Origin: JARLFX01 sp036404255
GTDB lineage: Bacteria > Acidobacteriota > Terriglobia > Terriglobales > Acidobacteriaceae
Reading direction: 5' to 3'
DNA length: 8,091 nt
Assembly: GCA_036404255.1 (NCBI GenBank)
Contig: DASWOP010000264.1
Location: 1 to 8,091 of the forward strand
Part shown: one piece after another, positions 1 to 7,700 of the stretch
How positions within the stretch are numbered: the first letter of the stretch is position 1
Layout: the number at the start of each line of letters is the position of its first letter
Position numbers and translations under genes: made by a program
The notes under the pieces: generated by a model
What the model saw: the letters and a program-made list of their open reading frames with translations, nothing else
Told to the model about the DNA's origin: nothing
Databases searched by the model: none

Positions 1-45
1 AACATCATTCAGCGTCTGCAGCGACCCATGATTTCCGTTGTTCAT
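1..45 (-). CDS. Start of a gene running off the left edge, possibly an acyl-CoA ligase
   Basis: The TGA stop of the TetR gene overlaps an ATG by one base (TGATG), and that frame stays open to the window edge, giving MNNGNHGSLQTLNDV. An AGGAG sits 10 bases upstream (56-60), inside the end of the regulator gene, so translation is probably coupled and the two genes form an operon. The 'TLNDV' near the N-terminus resembles the opening of long-chain acyl-CoA synthetases of the AMP-binding family, and a FadR-like regulator next to such a gene would make sense. Fifteen residues are too few to prove this. The start is fairly well supported; the function is a guess. Confidence 0.55.
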   Translation of the reverse strand, partial: MNNGNHGSLQTLNDV

Positions 46-731
46 CAATGTCCAACTCCTAATTCCGTGTTTCCTGCATTCATTCCATTCAGCAGCAGCC
101 CCATCACGCTGGCCGCCGCCGCCGCCGGATCAAACTCCCGGCCGCTGAACACCCACGACCCCACAATCTCATCCAGCGCACCGAAGATGCAGTGCGCCGC
201 CAGCGCATCCGAAATCTCTGCCCGGAAGACGCCCTGCTTCTGCCCCGCACGGATCACGTCCCGCATCATAGTGATGTATGCAGCCAGATGCTGCTGTGAA
301 AACTCCGCAAAGAACTTCGCGCTCTGCCGCACCTCGGTCTGCATCAGCACCGCCAGCGAACGGTTGCCCGCCACCGTCTCCAGTTGCATCCGCGCCATCG
401 CCTCCAACTGCCTCCGCGGGTCGCCGGTCACAGCCAGCATCTCCTTCACCCGCATGTGGAAGCGTGCAAAAGCAACATCCAGAGCCGTGCGCAGCACATG
501 GTCCTTGCTTTTGAAATAGAGGTAGATTGTGCCGTCGGCCACGCCCGCCCGTTCCGCAATGGCGCTCACGGGCGAGTTGAAATAACCATGCTCGGCGATC
601 ACTTCGACGGCTGCATCCAGAATGCGCTGATACTTGTCAGACTTCGCCCCTCCCCGCGACTCAGGCCGGGTGGCGTCGTTTTTCGCAGTATTCGGCTTTT
701 CCGTTGCGGGGGAAGTCGCAATTCGTTTCAA
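45..731 (-). CDS. TetR/AcrR family transcriptional regulator, FadR-like
   Basis: This is a one-component DNA-binding repressor of 228 residues if it starts at the TTG at 731. After a low-complexity tail of about 30 residues, the TetR helix-turn-helix spans about residues 34-80: RILDAAVEVIAEHGY, then VSAIAERAGVADGTIYLYF and KSKDHVL. The ligand-binding half keeps features I associate with Bacillus subtilis FadR (YsiA), which senses long-chain acyl-CoA: an LAVLMQTEVRQS segment and IFGALDEIVGSWV near the end. Acyl-CoA sensing is therefore the likely role, by family resemblance only. An in-frame GTG at 785 would add 18 residues, but it lies upstream of the -10 element. The TTG at 731 has GAGG six bases upstream and aligns exactly with the only possible start of the neighbouring TPR gene. 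The stop overlaps the next gene's ATG. The first 14 codons match those of the TPR gene. Confidence 0.9.
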   Translation of the reverse strand: MKRIATSPATEKPNTAKNDATRPESRGGAKSDKYQRILDAAVEVIAEHGYFNSPVSAIAERAGVADGTIYLYFKSKDHVLRTALDVAFARFHMRVKEMLAVTGDPRRQLEAMARMQLETVAGNRSLAVLMQTEVRQSAKFFAEFSQQHLAAYITMMRDVIRAGQKQGVFRAEISDALAAHCIFGALDEIVGSWVFSGREFDPAAAAASVMGLLLNGMNAGNTELGVGH

Positions 732-737
732 CTGGCA

Positions 738-741
738 CCTC
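738..741 (-). promoter_or_regulatory. Ribosome binding site that sets the TTG start of the TetR gene
   Basis: On the minus strand GAGG, within CGAGGTGCC, lies six bases before TTG at 731. The same GAGG, spacing and TTG occur in front of the TPR gene at 2843-2846. This supports TTG over the GTG at 785. Confidence 0.7.
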
Positions 742-767
742 GAGCGGCCCTGGAGCACGACTGTGCA

Positions 768-797
768 AATGTAATGAATCAGCACTCACTTTGCCAA
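768..797 (-). promoter_or_regulatory. Predicted sigma-70 type promoter of the TetR gene
   Basis: On the minus strand, -35 TTGGCA (792-797) and -10 TACATT (768-773) are separated by 18 bases. Transcription would start near 761, leaving a leader of about 30 bases before the TTG. The same two hexamers stand at the corresponding position before the TPR gene with a 17-base spacer. That conservation, amid more diverged sequence, is the main support. The regulator can therefore be transcribed separately from the TPR gene. Whether the regulator binds here is unknown; the shared ATTCATTAC over the -10 is only weakly palindromic. Confidence 0.6.
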
Positions 798-853
798 CCC
801 CCTAAATTCGCCGGCAGAAGTTGGAGTGAAACATGACCGGAACCCTCTCCATC

Positions 854-2836
854 TTATCTGCCGCTTGCCGCCGCCATCACCCTGGCTAATTCGGCCTTAT
901 TCCCGTCGCTCAGCGCCAGCGATTGTGCAAGATGCCACTTCTCGAGAGCCTCGCTCTGCCTGCCGCTCTTCTCCAGCGCGATGCCCCAGTGCAGATAAAG
1001 CGCTCCCCAGTTCGGAGCATACTTTGCCGCTTCCTTGTACTTCTTGATCGCGTCCTTTTGCAATCCCTTGGCGGCAAGCGCCTCGCCCCAGTACTCCAGC
1101 GGATCGGCCCAGTGCGGACCGCGCTCATGGGCAGCCACAAATTTATCAATCGCATGGTCATAGTCCCCATGCCGCGCCAGAGCTTTTCCCCAGTCCTCAT
1201 AGACCACCGGCAGCGATGGAGCCAGCGCCACTCCGGCCACATAATCCTGCTGCGCTTTGGGCCACTGTCCGCGATGGTCATCGATGTTCGCCTTCATCCG
1301 GTAACAATCCACCAGCCGCCCGCCGCGCACGATATCGGCATCTGCTTGTTCCGGATGGCCGGAAAATTCGTCCGCCAGAGCCTGGGGGCAGGAGTATCCG
1401 GTGAAATCAGCAGAGACATCGGAATGCGTCTTGATAAACGCATCCATGGCCTGAAACTTCGCAGCGCTCTCCGCATACCGTTCCATGTCCAGAGCGATCA
1501 GTGCCCTCACATAGAGCGATTGGGTTATCACCCATGGATCGGAGTCCGCACCCGGCGAGGTCTCAAGCTCCAGTTCGGCGGCCTGCGGATCGTGCATACT
1601 GGTCAGGTCCTGCGCGTCTGCCGGAGCCTCTGGAGTCGTGGTGGTGCCGCCCGGCCCATTGATCCGTATGTCCTCCTGCTTCTCTGCATGGCCCTGTGCA
1701 AAGTCCATCTTGCTCTCATCCACATTCATCCACCACGCTGGGTTCGGCTTTGGATAGTAGCGGTCCGGCAGCATCGCATACCACCAGGAACCGCGATGTG
1801 CGCGCCGTTCAAACTCCAGCCCCGTCTGGAAGGCGGCCTCTTCTTCCCCCATGGCCGACTGCGCCGCCTGGATGTTCACATAGGCGATCCAGAAATTCGG
1901 CTGCAAGGCAATCGCCTGCCGGAACTTCTCAATAGCGCCGTGGGGATCATTCTTCTCCAGCAGATAGTTGCCCCACAGGTTCAGCAGCAGTGGCTTGTCG
2001 GTCAGCAGTGCAGTCGCAAGATTCTCCTTGGCCACGGCCACGGCTTCGTCCATGCGCCCATGGACCGCCAGGTAAACGCCGAAGAGATAGGGCTCGGACT
2101 TCCCATAGACATACTCCGCCGCCCCCTGCATCATCTGGCTCAGTTCATCCGGAGCGCCCGTAAAAGTCTTCGCCGGAATGCCGGCCCCGCGAACCGTCAG
2201 CGCAATCGTCGGCTTCCCTTGCTTGTCCTGTCCCTGCACCAAACTGCCGTCGATATGAACAGGGTTGCCCAGCAGGTCCCGCAGATACTTCTGCAGGTCG
2301 GCAATGGTGATCCTCGCCTCCGGAATCTGGATCTGGAGCTGGTTGCTCCATGCGTCCTTGACCCGGCGCTTCTCCTGCGAGGCGCGCGTGGCGGCCTGCA
2401 GCGCATTGAGGTTGTCCAGCAACTGGCCCGCGAGGACGGTTCCGCTATTGCCCTCAGTTACGAATGCAGGTGCCACCTGGAACGGGCTCACGACCACGGT
2501 TTTGTCATGCCACGCCGACCATATCTCATGCAGCAGCACCATCGCAATAAACACGGCCAGCAGCGCCAGCGAAATATCCAGCAGCGCGCGCAGGCGTTCA
2601 CGAAAGTATTGATTCTTGATCTGCAACCGCTGAAGCTCAAGATTCTTCGCCTGTGCCTTGAGGGTCGCCTTCTCCTGATCCAGCTTTTCCGTCTCACTCT
2701 CAAGCTTGGCGTTCTCTCGCTGTAGCTTTCCCTGCTCCAGCTCTTCCCGGACACGGCCCGCTACTGGCTGCGGAGGAGCAGCATCATTCGCAGGATTCGG
2801 CTTTTCCGTTGCGGGGGAAGTCGCAATAGGTTCCAA
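854..2836 (-). CDS. Membrane-anchored coiled-coil TPR protein of unknown function
   Basis: This 660-residue protein starts at TTG 2836. No other start codon lies between an upstream in-frame TAA and this TTG, and GAGG stands six bases before it. In order, it shows a Pro/Ala-rich tail (1-28) and a charged coiled coil rich in E, K, Q and L (about 29-80). A single hydrophobic segment (about 84-105, LLDISLALLAVFIAMVLL) follows, then a non-repeat domain (about 112-260) starting VVVSPFQVAP. TPR-like helical pairs lie at about 283-316, 440-473 and 510-645; the last block holds about four tandem units such as YWGEALAAKGLQKDAIKKY. Residues 385-432 are Pro/Gly/Asp-rich and look like a linker. With no cleavable signal, the coiled coil is probably cytoplasmic and the TPRs periplasmic. 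No catalytic motif is visible. TPRs suggest a protein-protein scaffold, but I cannot name a family. It is followed by the TetR gene, with which it shares its promoter and first codons. Confidence 0.88.
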   Translation of the reverse strand: MEPIATSPATEKPNPANDAAPPQPVAGRVREELEQGKLQRENAKLESETEKLDQEKATLKAQAKNLELQRLQIKNQYFRERLRALLDISLALLAVFIAMVLLHEIWSAWHDKTVVVSPFQVAPAFVTEGNSGTVLAGQLLDNLNALQAATRASQEKRRVKDAWSNQLQIQIPEARITIADLQKYLRDLLGNPVHIDGSLVQGQDKQGKPTIALTVRGAGIPAKTFTGAPDELSQMMQGAAEYVYGKSEPYLFGVYLAVHGRMDEAVAVAKENLATALLTDKPLLLNLWGNYLLEKNDPHGAIEKFRQAIALQPNFWIAYVNIQAAQSAMGEEEAAFQTGLEFERRAHRGSWWYAMLPDRYYPKPNPAWWMNVDESKMDFAQGHAEKQEDIRINGPGGTTTTPEAPADAQDLTSMHDPQAAELELETSPGADSDPWVITQSLYVRALIALDMERYAESAAKFQAMDAFIKTHSDVSADFTGYSCPQALADEFSGHPEQADADIVRGGRLVDCYRMKANIDDHRGQWPKAQQDYVAGVALAPSLPVVYEDWGKALARHGDYDHAIDKFVAAHERGPHWADPLEYWGEALAAKGLQKDAIKKYKEAAKYAPNWGALYLHWGIALEKSGRQSEALEKWHLAQSLALSDGNKAELARVMAAASGR

Positions 2837-2842
2837 CAGGCA

Positions 2843-2846
2843 CCTC
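2843..2846 (-). promoter_or_regulatory. Ribosome binding site for the TTG start of the TPR gene
   Basis: On the minus strand GAGG, within TGAGGTGCC, is six bases from TTG at 2836. No ATG or GTG is available in this frame between the upstream stop and the coiled coil, so the TTG start is effectively forced. Confidence 0.72.
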
Positions 2847-2873
2847 AGGCAGCGTAGGAGTATGACTGTGCAA

Positions 2874-2902
2874 AATGTAATGAATTAGCGACGTTTTGCC
2901 AA
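2874..2902 (-). promoter_or_regulatory. Predicted sigma-70 type promoter of the TPR gene
   Basis: On the minus strand, -35 TTGGCA (2897-2902) and -10 TACATT (2874-2879) have the ideal 17-base spacer. The predicted transcript starts near 2867 and has a leader of about 30 bases. The same hexamers are conserved before the TetR gene at 768-797. Confidence 0.65.
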
Positions 2903-2945
2903 CTATAAAGAATTCCGGCGGACTGCTAGCCCCCCATGCTTTGTG

Positions 2946-3014
2946 CCACATCTTCACAACGGCTTTATCGTGGCTAAGGTGGATAGGCCAGCGCAGCGAG
3001 AGCCGGGCTACGCG
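2946..3014. repeat. Two adjacent imperfect hairpins, candidate dispersed intergenic repeat
   Basis: CCAC (2946-2949) pairs with GTGG (2979-2982), CTT (2952-2954) with AAG (2976-2978), and CAC (2955-2957) with GTG (2970-2972), giving a bulged stem. A second stem pairs GCGCAGC (2991-2997) with GCTACGC (3007-3013) at six of seven positions. Paired short hairpins between divergent genes resemble REP-type elements. No second copy is present in this window, so the repeat label rests on form alone. Confidence 0.3.
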
Positions 3015-3180
3015 CACAAATTTCTATACGCAACCGCTCATTGCAAATCTTCACTAACCTCGTTCGGATCTTGCTGGAGTGAAGCGAAGTATTCCGGTAG
3101 TTTTTCCTCCCTTTTTGATTAAGTTTAAAACGTCCAATGGGGGTAAAGTGTTGATAGCAGACAACTTCTTATTTAAGTGA

Positions 3181-4662
3181 ATGGCGTCCATGAAACCCTG
3201 GGTAACAAAAGCAACAAATTTACTGACGAATAGTTTGCAGCCACCCCAGCACGAACTCAACGAGTTGGACTGGAAAGGTGCGCTGTCCAACGATAGTAAA
3301 CGGCTCACCGAACATCTTTGCGCCTTCTCTAATTATCCAGGTGGTGGATGTTTTGTGTTTGGAGTCGATGCAAACGGAAATATGGCAGGGATCGGCTTAA
3401 AGGAAATTGAGGATATAGCCAACAAACTAAGCAATCTTGGTAGAGACGCAGTCGAGCCTGCGTTACAACTCGACCATATAGGCATTCCCTTCCAAGGTTC
3501 TGACCTTCTCTTTGTACATGTGCCAGAGTCTTCCATCAAACCTGTACACCGGAGAGGGCATTCACTAGAGGATACGTTCATTAGGTCGGGGGGAACGACC
3601 AGAAAGGCAAGCCGTCAAGAAATAGGGGCAATGATGTTGCATAGCCAAACTCCCCGGTGGGAGGATCTTCACGTTTCAAATCTGCTGACCGATGATGAAC
3701 TACTGGACGCGCTTGACATCGACGTTCTCCTCAACATGCTCGATCAACCGATACCGACTAACCCGGAAGAAAGACTTCGTTGGATGGCCGGATCCTCCTT
3801 CATTGAGCGGCACGCTTCAGGCGGTGGATATATCACGAATTTGGGTGCTATTTCAGCGGCCAAGCTGCTCACTTCCTTTCCCAGCCTTGAGCGAAAATCT
3901 ATCCGTGTCATCGTTTATGAGGGCTTGAATAAAGGAAAGGCTAGAAGTGAAACCACCGGACAACTTGGTTATGCTCTAAGTTTTCAGCGGCTCGTGGCTT
4001 TTGTTTGTGCGCAACTTCCAACAAGTGAGGTGATAGAGCAGGCCCTCAGACAAAAAACCACAGTCTACCCTGAACTTGCATTACGCGAAATCATCGCAAA
4101 TGCCATAATCCATCAAGATTTTACGGTTTCAGGTGCTGGGCCCTTAATCGAAATTTATGATGACCGAATTGAGATATCCAATCCCGGAACATTACTACCG
4201 TCTAAGACTCTTGACAGGATTATTGGTACTCAACCCGAATCTAGAAATGAAAAGCTTGCCGGGGCATTCCGAATGTATAAGATTTGTGAAGAGCGCGGTT
4301 CAGGTTTGGTAAAGGCGGGCATCCAAATTGAGGTTTACGGTCTTCCTCCAATTAAATTCGAACAAGGATCAAATCACTTTAAGGTCACACTATTTGCACC
4401 AAAGACATTCGCTCAAATGACCGCAGCGGAAAGATTAAATGCCTGCTATCAGCATTCATTGCTCAGATACCTTTCGAGTTCCGTCATGACAAATAAGTCT
4501 TTAAGAGAGCGACTCAAGATGCCAGAGAAACAACGCTCAATGGTATCTGCATTGATACAGGAGGCAATTGACATGAATCTAATTGCTGCCGCGAACCCGG
4601 AGAATAAGTCGAGGAAATTTGCAGAGTATTTGCCCGCATGGGCAGTTTCCCACAAGGGTTAG
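3181..4662 (+). CDS. AlbA_2 (Schlafen-type) domain and GHKL-like ATPase domain protein, putative regulator
   Basis: This 493-residue soluble protein has three parts. An AlbA_2 putative nucleic-acid-binding domain lies at about 24-150 (ELDWKGALS, AFSNYPGGGCFVFGVDANG, then TFIRSGGTTRKAS). A GHKL-like ATPase domain of the kind often paired with it lies at about 297-405: ALREIIANAIIHQDF (E303, N307), IEIYDDRIEISNPG and RNEKLAGAFRMYKICEERGSG. Residues 420-487 look like a winged helix (TNKSLRERLKMPEKQRSMVSALIQEAI). Such proteins are usually annotated as ATP-binding transcriptional regulators; the actual target is unknown. A TGA directly precedes the ATG at 3181, so the start cannot lie upstream. 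Met4 (ATG 3190) may be the true start, because the family often opens with a motif like MKPWVTKATNLL; neither has a good ribosome site. Sampled lines are about 43-47% GC against about 60-67% in its neighbours, suggesting horizontal acquisition. It converges on gltB with a 42-base gap. Confidence 0.88.
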   Translation: MASMKPWVTKATNLLTNSLQPPQHELNELDWKGALSNDSKRLTEHLCAFSNYPGGGCFVFGVDANGNMAGIGLKEIEDIANKLSNLGRDAVEPALQLDHIGIPFQGSDLLFVHVPESSIKPVHRRGHSLEDTFIRSGGTTRKASRQEIGAMMLHSQTPRWEDLHVSNLLTDDELLDALDIDVLLNMLDQPIPTNPEERLRWMAGSSFIERHASGGGYITNLGAISAAKLLTSFPSLERKSIRVIVYEGLNKGKARSETTGQLGYALSFQRLVAFVCAQLPTSEVIEQALRQKTTVYPELALREIIANAIIHQDFTVSGAGPLIEIYDDRIEISNPGTLLPSKTLDRIIGTQPESRNEKLAGAFRMYKICEERGSGLVKAGIQIEVYGLPPIKFEQGSNHFKVTLFAPKTFAQMTAAERLNACYQHSLLRYLSSSVMTNKSLRERLKMPEKQRSMVSALIQEAIDMNLIAAANPENKSRKFAEYLPAWAVSHKG

Positions 4663-4704
4663 CCCTGAACTAACCAAGTAAATAGTGCTAAACAACGGGC
4701 ACGC

Positions 4705-7700
4705 TTACCCCTGCGCCTTCGGCGTCAGCTTCAAAAATCTCTGCACGCTCGCTGGCCAGTTCGCCAGCATCCCCTTCGCCAGCGCACTCTGCGACTTCTG
4801 CGCGTGCTCGGTCAGCAGGGCGCGCAGTTCGTCCTGCTCCTCCAGCGTCAGATTCCAGAAGCGCTCCGGCGTCACAAAATCCACGTGGTACCGCTTCTCC
4901 TTCAGGAAGCTGCCGTCCGCATCCAGCACCCAGGCCGTGCCGCCAGTCATCCCCGCGCCAAAGTTCATCCCAGCCGAACCCATCACCACCACCGTCCCGC
5001 CAGTCATGTACTCGCAGCCGTGGTCGCCCGCACCCTCCACCACCGCATTCGCGCCGGAGTTGCGCACCGCAAAACGCTCCCCCGCACGCCCCGCGGCAAA
5101 CAGCGCCCCACCCGTCGCGCCATACAGCGCCACATTGCCCAGGATCACATGGCGATTGCTGTTCAGCGCTGCCAGTCCGCACGCCCGTAGCAAAATCTCC
5201 CCGCCGCACAGCCCCTTGCCCACAAAATCGTTCGCCTGCCCGTCCAGCACCAGCGTCATGCCCTCGGTGCAGAATGCGCCAAAGCTCTGCCCCGCCGTCC
5301 CGTTCAGCCGCAGCGTCACATCGTGCTTCGTATGCGGATGGCCGCCCAGCCGCGTCTTCAGCAGCGCCAGTTCCCCGCCCAGCCGCGCACCTACCGCGCG
5401 ATGCTGGTTCTCAATCCTGCTCTCGATCACAATCGGCTCGCCGGCTTCCACCGCCGCCAGCACCGGCTGCACCCACGCCTCGTCCAGCGCCTCGCCGTTG
5501 CCGCTGGCCGCATCAATAGGCCGCTCATTCCGAGGCTGCACACAGCGCCTCGGCCCGGAGCCCACCTGCGCCAGCACCGGCGTCAGATCCAGCCCGCCAT
5601 CGTTCCGCACCTGCTCCAGCAGATCCACCCGCCCAATGGCCGCCTCCAGCGACGGCAGGCCATACCGCGCCAGCATTTGCTGCAACTCCGCCGCCAGCAT
5701 CTCAAACATCCTCACCACATGCTCCGGCTTGCCACGGAACTTCGCCCGCAGCTCGGGCCTCTGCGTCGCAATCCCCGTCGGGCAGCTATTCAGGTGGCAC
5801 TGCCGCGCCATGTCGCACCCGATAGCCACCAGCACCGCCGTCCCAAATGCATATTCATCCGCTCCCAGCAGCGCTGCGATCAGCACATCGCGCGCCGTCG
5901 CCAGCCCGCCGTCGGTCCGCAGGCGGACCCGTCCGCGCAGCCCATTCTCCATCAGCACCTGCTGCGCCTCGGCCAGCCCAAGCTCCCACGGATTGCCCGC
6001 GTACTTGATGCTGGTCAGCGGCGACGCTCCCGTCCCGCCCGAGTGCCCCGCGATCACGATGTAGTCGGCATAGGCCTTGGCCACTCCAGCCGCCACCGTT
6101 CCCACCCCATGCCCGGAGACCAGCTTCACCCCCACCGCCGCCTTGGGGTTCACCCTCTTCAGGTCGTAGATCAACTGCGCCAGGTCCTCGATCGAGTAGA
6201 TGTCATGATGCGGCGGCGGCGAGATCAGCGTCACCCCCGGCTGGGCATGTCGCAGCCGCGCGATCAACTCGCTCACCTTGTGCCCCGGAAGCTGCCCACC
6301 CTCTCCCGGCTTCGCCCCCTGCGCCACCTTAATCTCCAACTCCTCGGCATGCGCCAGGTACTCCGCCGTCACCCCAAACCGGGCGGAGGCCACCTGCTTG
6401 ATTTTGTTGTTCAGCAGCGAGCGAACGAGGGGTGCCTTCACCACGGTCGCCGTGGCCACCGTAGCGCCCGTGGAAATTGCCGTGCGTTCACCGTCATTTT
6501 CACCGTGAGCGCCCGTGGAAATTACCGTGGCCGGACGGTAAACGTCCGGGTCTTCTCCGCCTTCGCCTGTGTTCGATTTGCCGCCCAGCATGTTCATCGC
6601 CTGCGTCACCGTCTGGTGCGCCTCCGGACTGAGCGAGCCCAAAGACATCGCACTGGCGATAAACCTTTTCATCATGGATTGCGTTGTTTCTACTTGATTC
6701 AAAGTGAGTTCCGGTCCCGCCGGACGGATCTCCATCAGGTCGCGCAGCGCTGTCGCCGGCCGCTCATTCACGCTCCGGCTGAAGCTCTTCCACGCCTCAA
6801 ACGGATTCACCGTCACCGCCACATTGCGCGCAGAGCCCACCACCGCCTGCAGCAGCTTCACCGTCGCCGGTTGCCACGCATGCGACTCCGCTTTCTCATC
6901 CTTGCGGAACCTAATCCATCCAAAATCAGGTAGTTCCGGGGCCTGAGCCGCCACAATCTCTTCCGCCGAATCCGGAATCCACCGTGCCCGCAGCCCCGCC
7001 TCAATCTCCTCAAACCCAATCCCCGAGAGTAGCGACGGCGTATGTGGAAAACATCGATCCGCAATGGTCTGGTGCAGCCCCAATATGTCGAAAAGGTGCG
7101 CCCCGCGATAGCTGGACACCACAGAAATCCCCATCTTCGACATGATCTTCGCCAGTCCTAAGTCCAGTGCTTTGATCATCTTGTGCTCGGTCAGACTGGC
7201 ATCCACACCCGGCGACGTCAGCGCCCGTGCCGTCTCCAGCGCTAGCCACGGACACACCGCCGCCGCACCGTACCCAATCAGCACCGCAGCATGGTGTACA
7301 TCGCGACAATCTCCCGCCTCCACCGTCAACCCCGTCAGCGTCCTCAACCCGGAATCCACAAGTGCCTCATGCACCGCTCCGGTCGCCATCGCCATCGGTA
7401 CAGGTATTCGTGTACTACTTGCACTTCTATCTGTAAGCAGCAGAATCCGTGCGCCTTGCCTTGTAAGCTCAATCGACTCTACGCAGAGCCGGTCAATGGC
7501 CTCCTCCAGCGTCTCATCGGGCGAAAATACACAGGCCAGCTCGCAAAACTTCAGGTCCTTGCCATGTGGATATCTGCCCTGCCTCAGTGCCTCCACCTGC
7601 CCCAGCGAGAGAAACGGCGACTCCACCGTGATGCCCGGCAGTGGCGCATGATGGTCCAACAGCTTGGCCCACGGCCCGATCCGGGTGTGCAGCGAGACCA

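Larger units (their letters stand above)
682..815 (-). repeat. Duplicated promoter/start block, copy 1 (TetR gene)
   Basis: This block matches 2787-2919 in the same orientation. Identity is complete over 33 bases (690-722 against 2795-2827), covering codons 4-14 of both genes. Shorter exact blocks mark the -35 (TTGGCAAA), the -10 (ATTCATTACATTT), the leader start (TTTGCACAGTC) and the ribosome site (GAGGTGCC). From the -35 to the last shared bases both copies measure exactly 116 bases. The two coding parts are in the same frame and give the shared peptide IATSPATEKPN. Outside this block the two proteins are unrelated. Confidence 0.9.
2787..2919 (-). repeat. Duplicated promoter/start block, copy 2 (TPR gene)
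   Basis: This is the partner of 682-815. It carries the TPR gene's promoter, leader, GAGG site, TTG start and about 16 codons. Beyond the -35 the similarity fades but can be followed to GCCGG on the minus strand (2915-2919). The 33 identical bases lie at 2795-2827, inside the coding sequence, with every third-codon position conserved. Confidence 0.9.
2837..3180. other. Intergenic region between two divergent genes
   Basis: This 344-base stretch has no convincing gene. Its left third (to 2919) is the promoter and leader of the TPR gene. The middle (2946-3014) holds two imperfect hairpins described separately. Further right, CTTCACT (3049-3055) and AGTGAAG (3078-3084) form a seven-base inverted repeat around a 22-base loop, which may be an operator, a hairpin or chance. 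From about 3098 to 3180 the DNA is AT-rich with T runs, matching the composition of the AlbA_2 gene that follows. No well-formed plus-strand promoter was found for that gene. Confidence 0.6.

Noticed and set aside
732..785. GTG start at 785 for the TetR gene
   Set aside because: It lies upstream of the -10 element, has no clear ribosome site, and the TTG at 731 matches the forced start of the sister gene.
762..785. FadR-type operator over the TetR promoter
   Set aside because: Shared ATTCATTAC resembles a half-site, but no second half with proper symmetry is present in either copy.
923..2725. A 600-codon open frame on the plus strand, antisense to the TPR gene
   Set aside because: The translation has no domain, is rich in R, L, H and P, and is what GC-rich third positions of the opposite gene produce. 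The minus-strand frame has clear TPRs, a membrane segment and a promoter.
2784..3017. A 77-codon minus-strand frame overlapping the start of the TPR gene
   Set aside because: It runs through the promoter and repeat region and into the TPR gene in another frame. Its similarity to small annotated hypotheticals would only reflect repeated DNA.
3139..4700. Flanking direct repeats around the AlbA_2 gene (3142-3165 against 4678-4697)
   Set aside because: Only scattered short matches (GTAAA, CAAC) with different spacing, consistent with chance in AT-rich DNA.
4663..4733. Terminator between the convergent AlbA_2 and gltB genes
   Set aside because: The best stem (about 4716-4733, around TTC) lies inside the gltB coding end, has a bulge and is not followed by a T run in either direction.
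4685..6933. Long plus-strand frames (4685-6064 and 5323-6933) antisense to gltB
   Set aside because: They show low-complexity S/P/A- or R/H/Q-rich translations, while the minus strand encodes unmistakable glutamate synthase.
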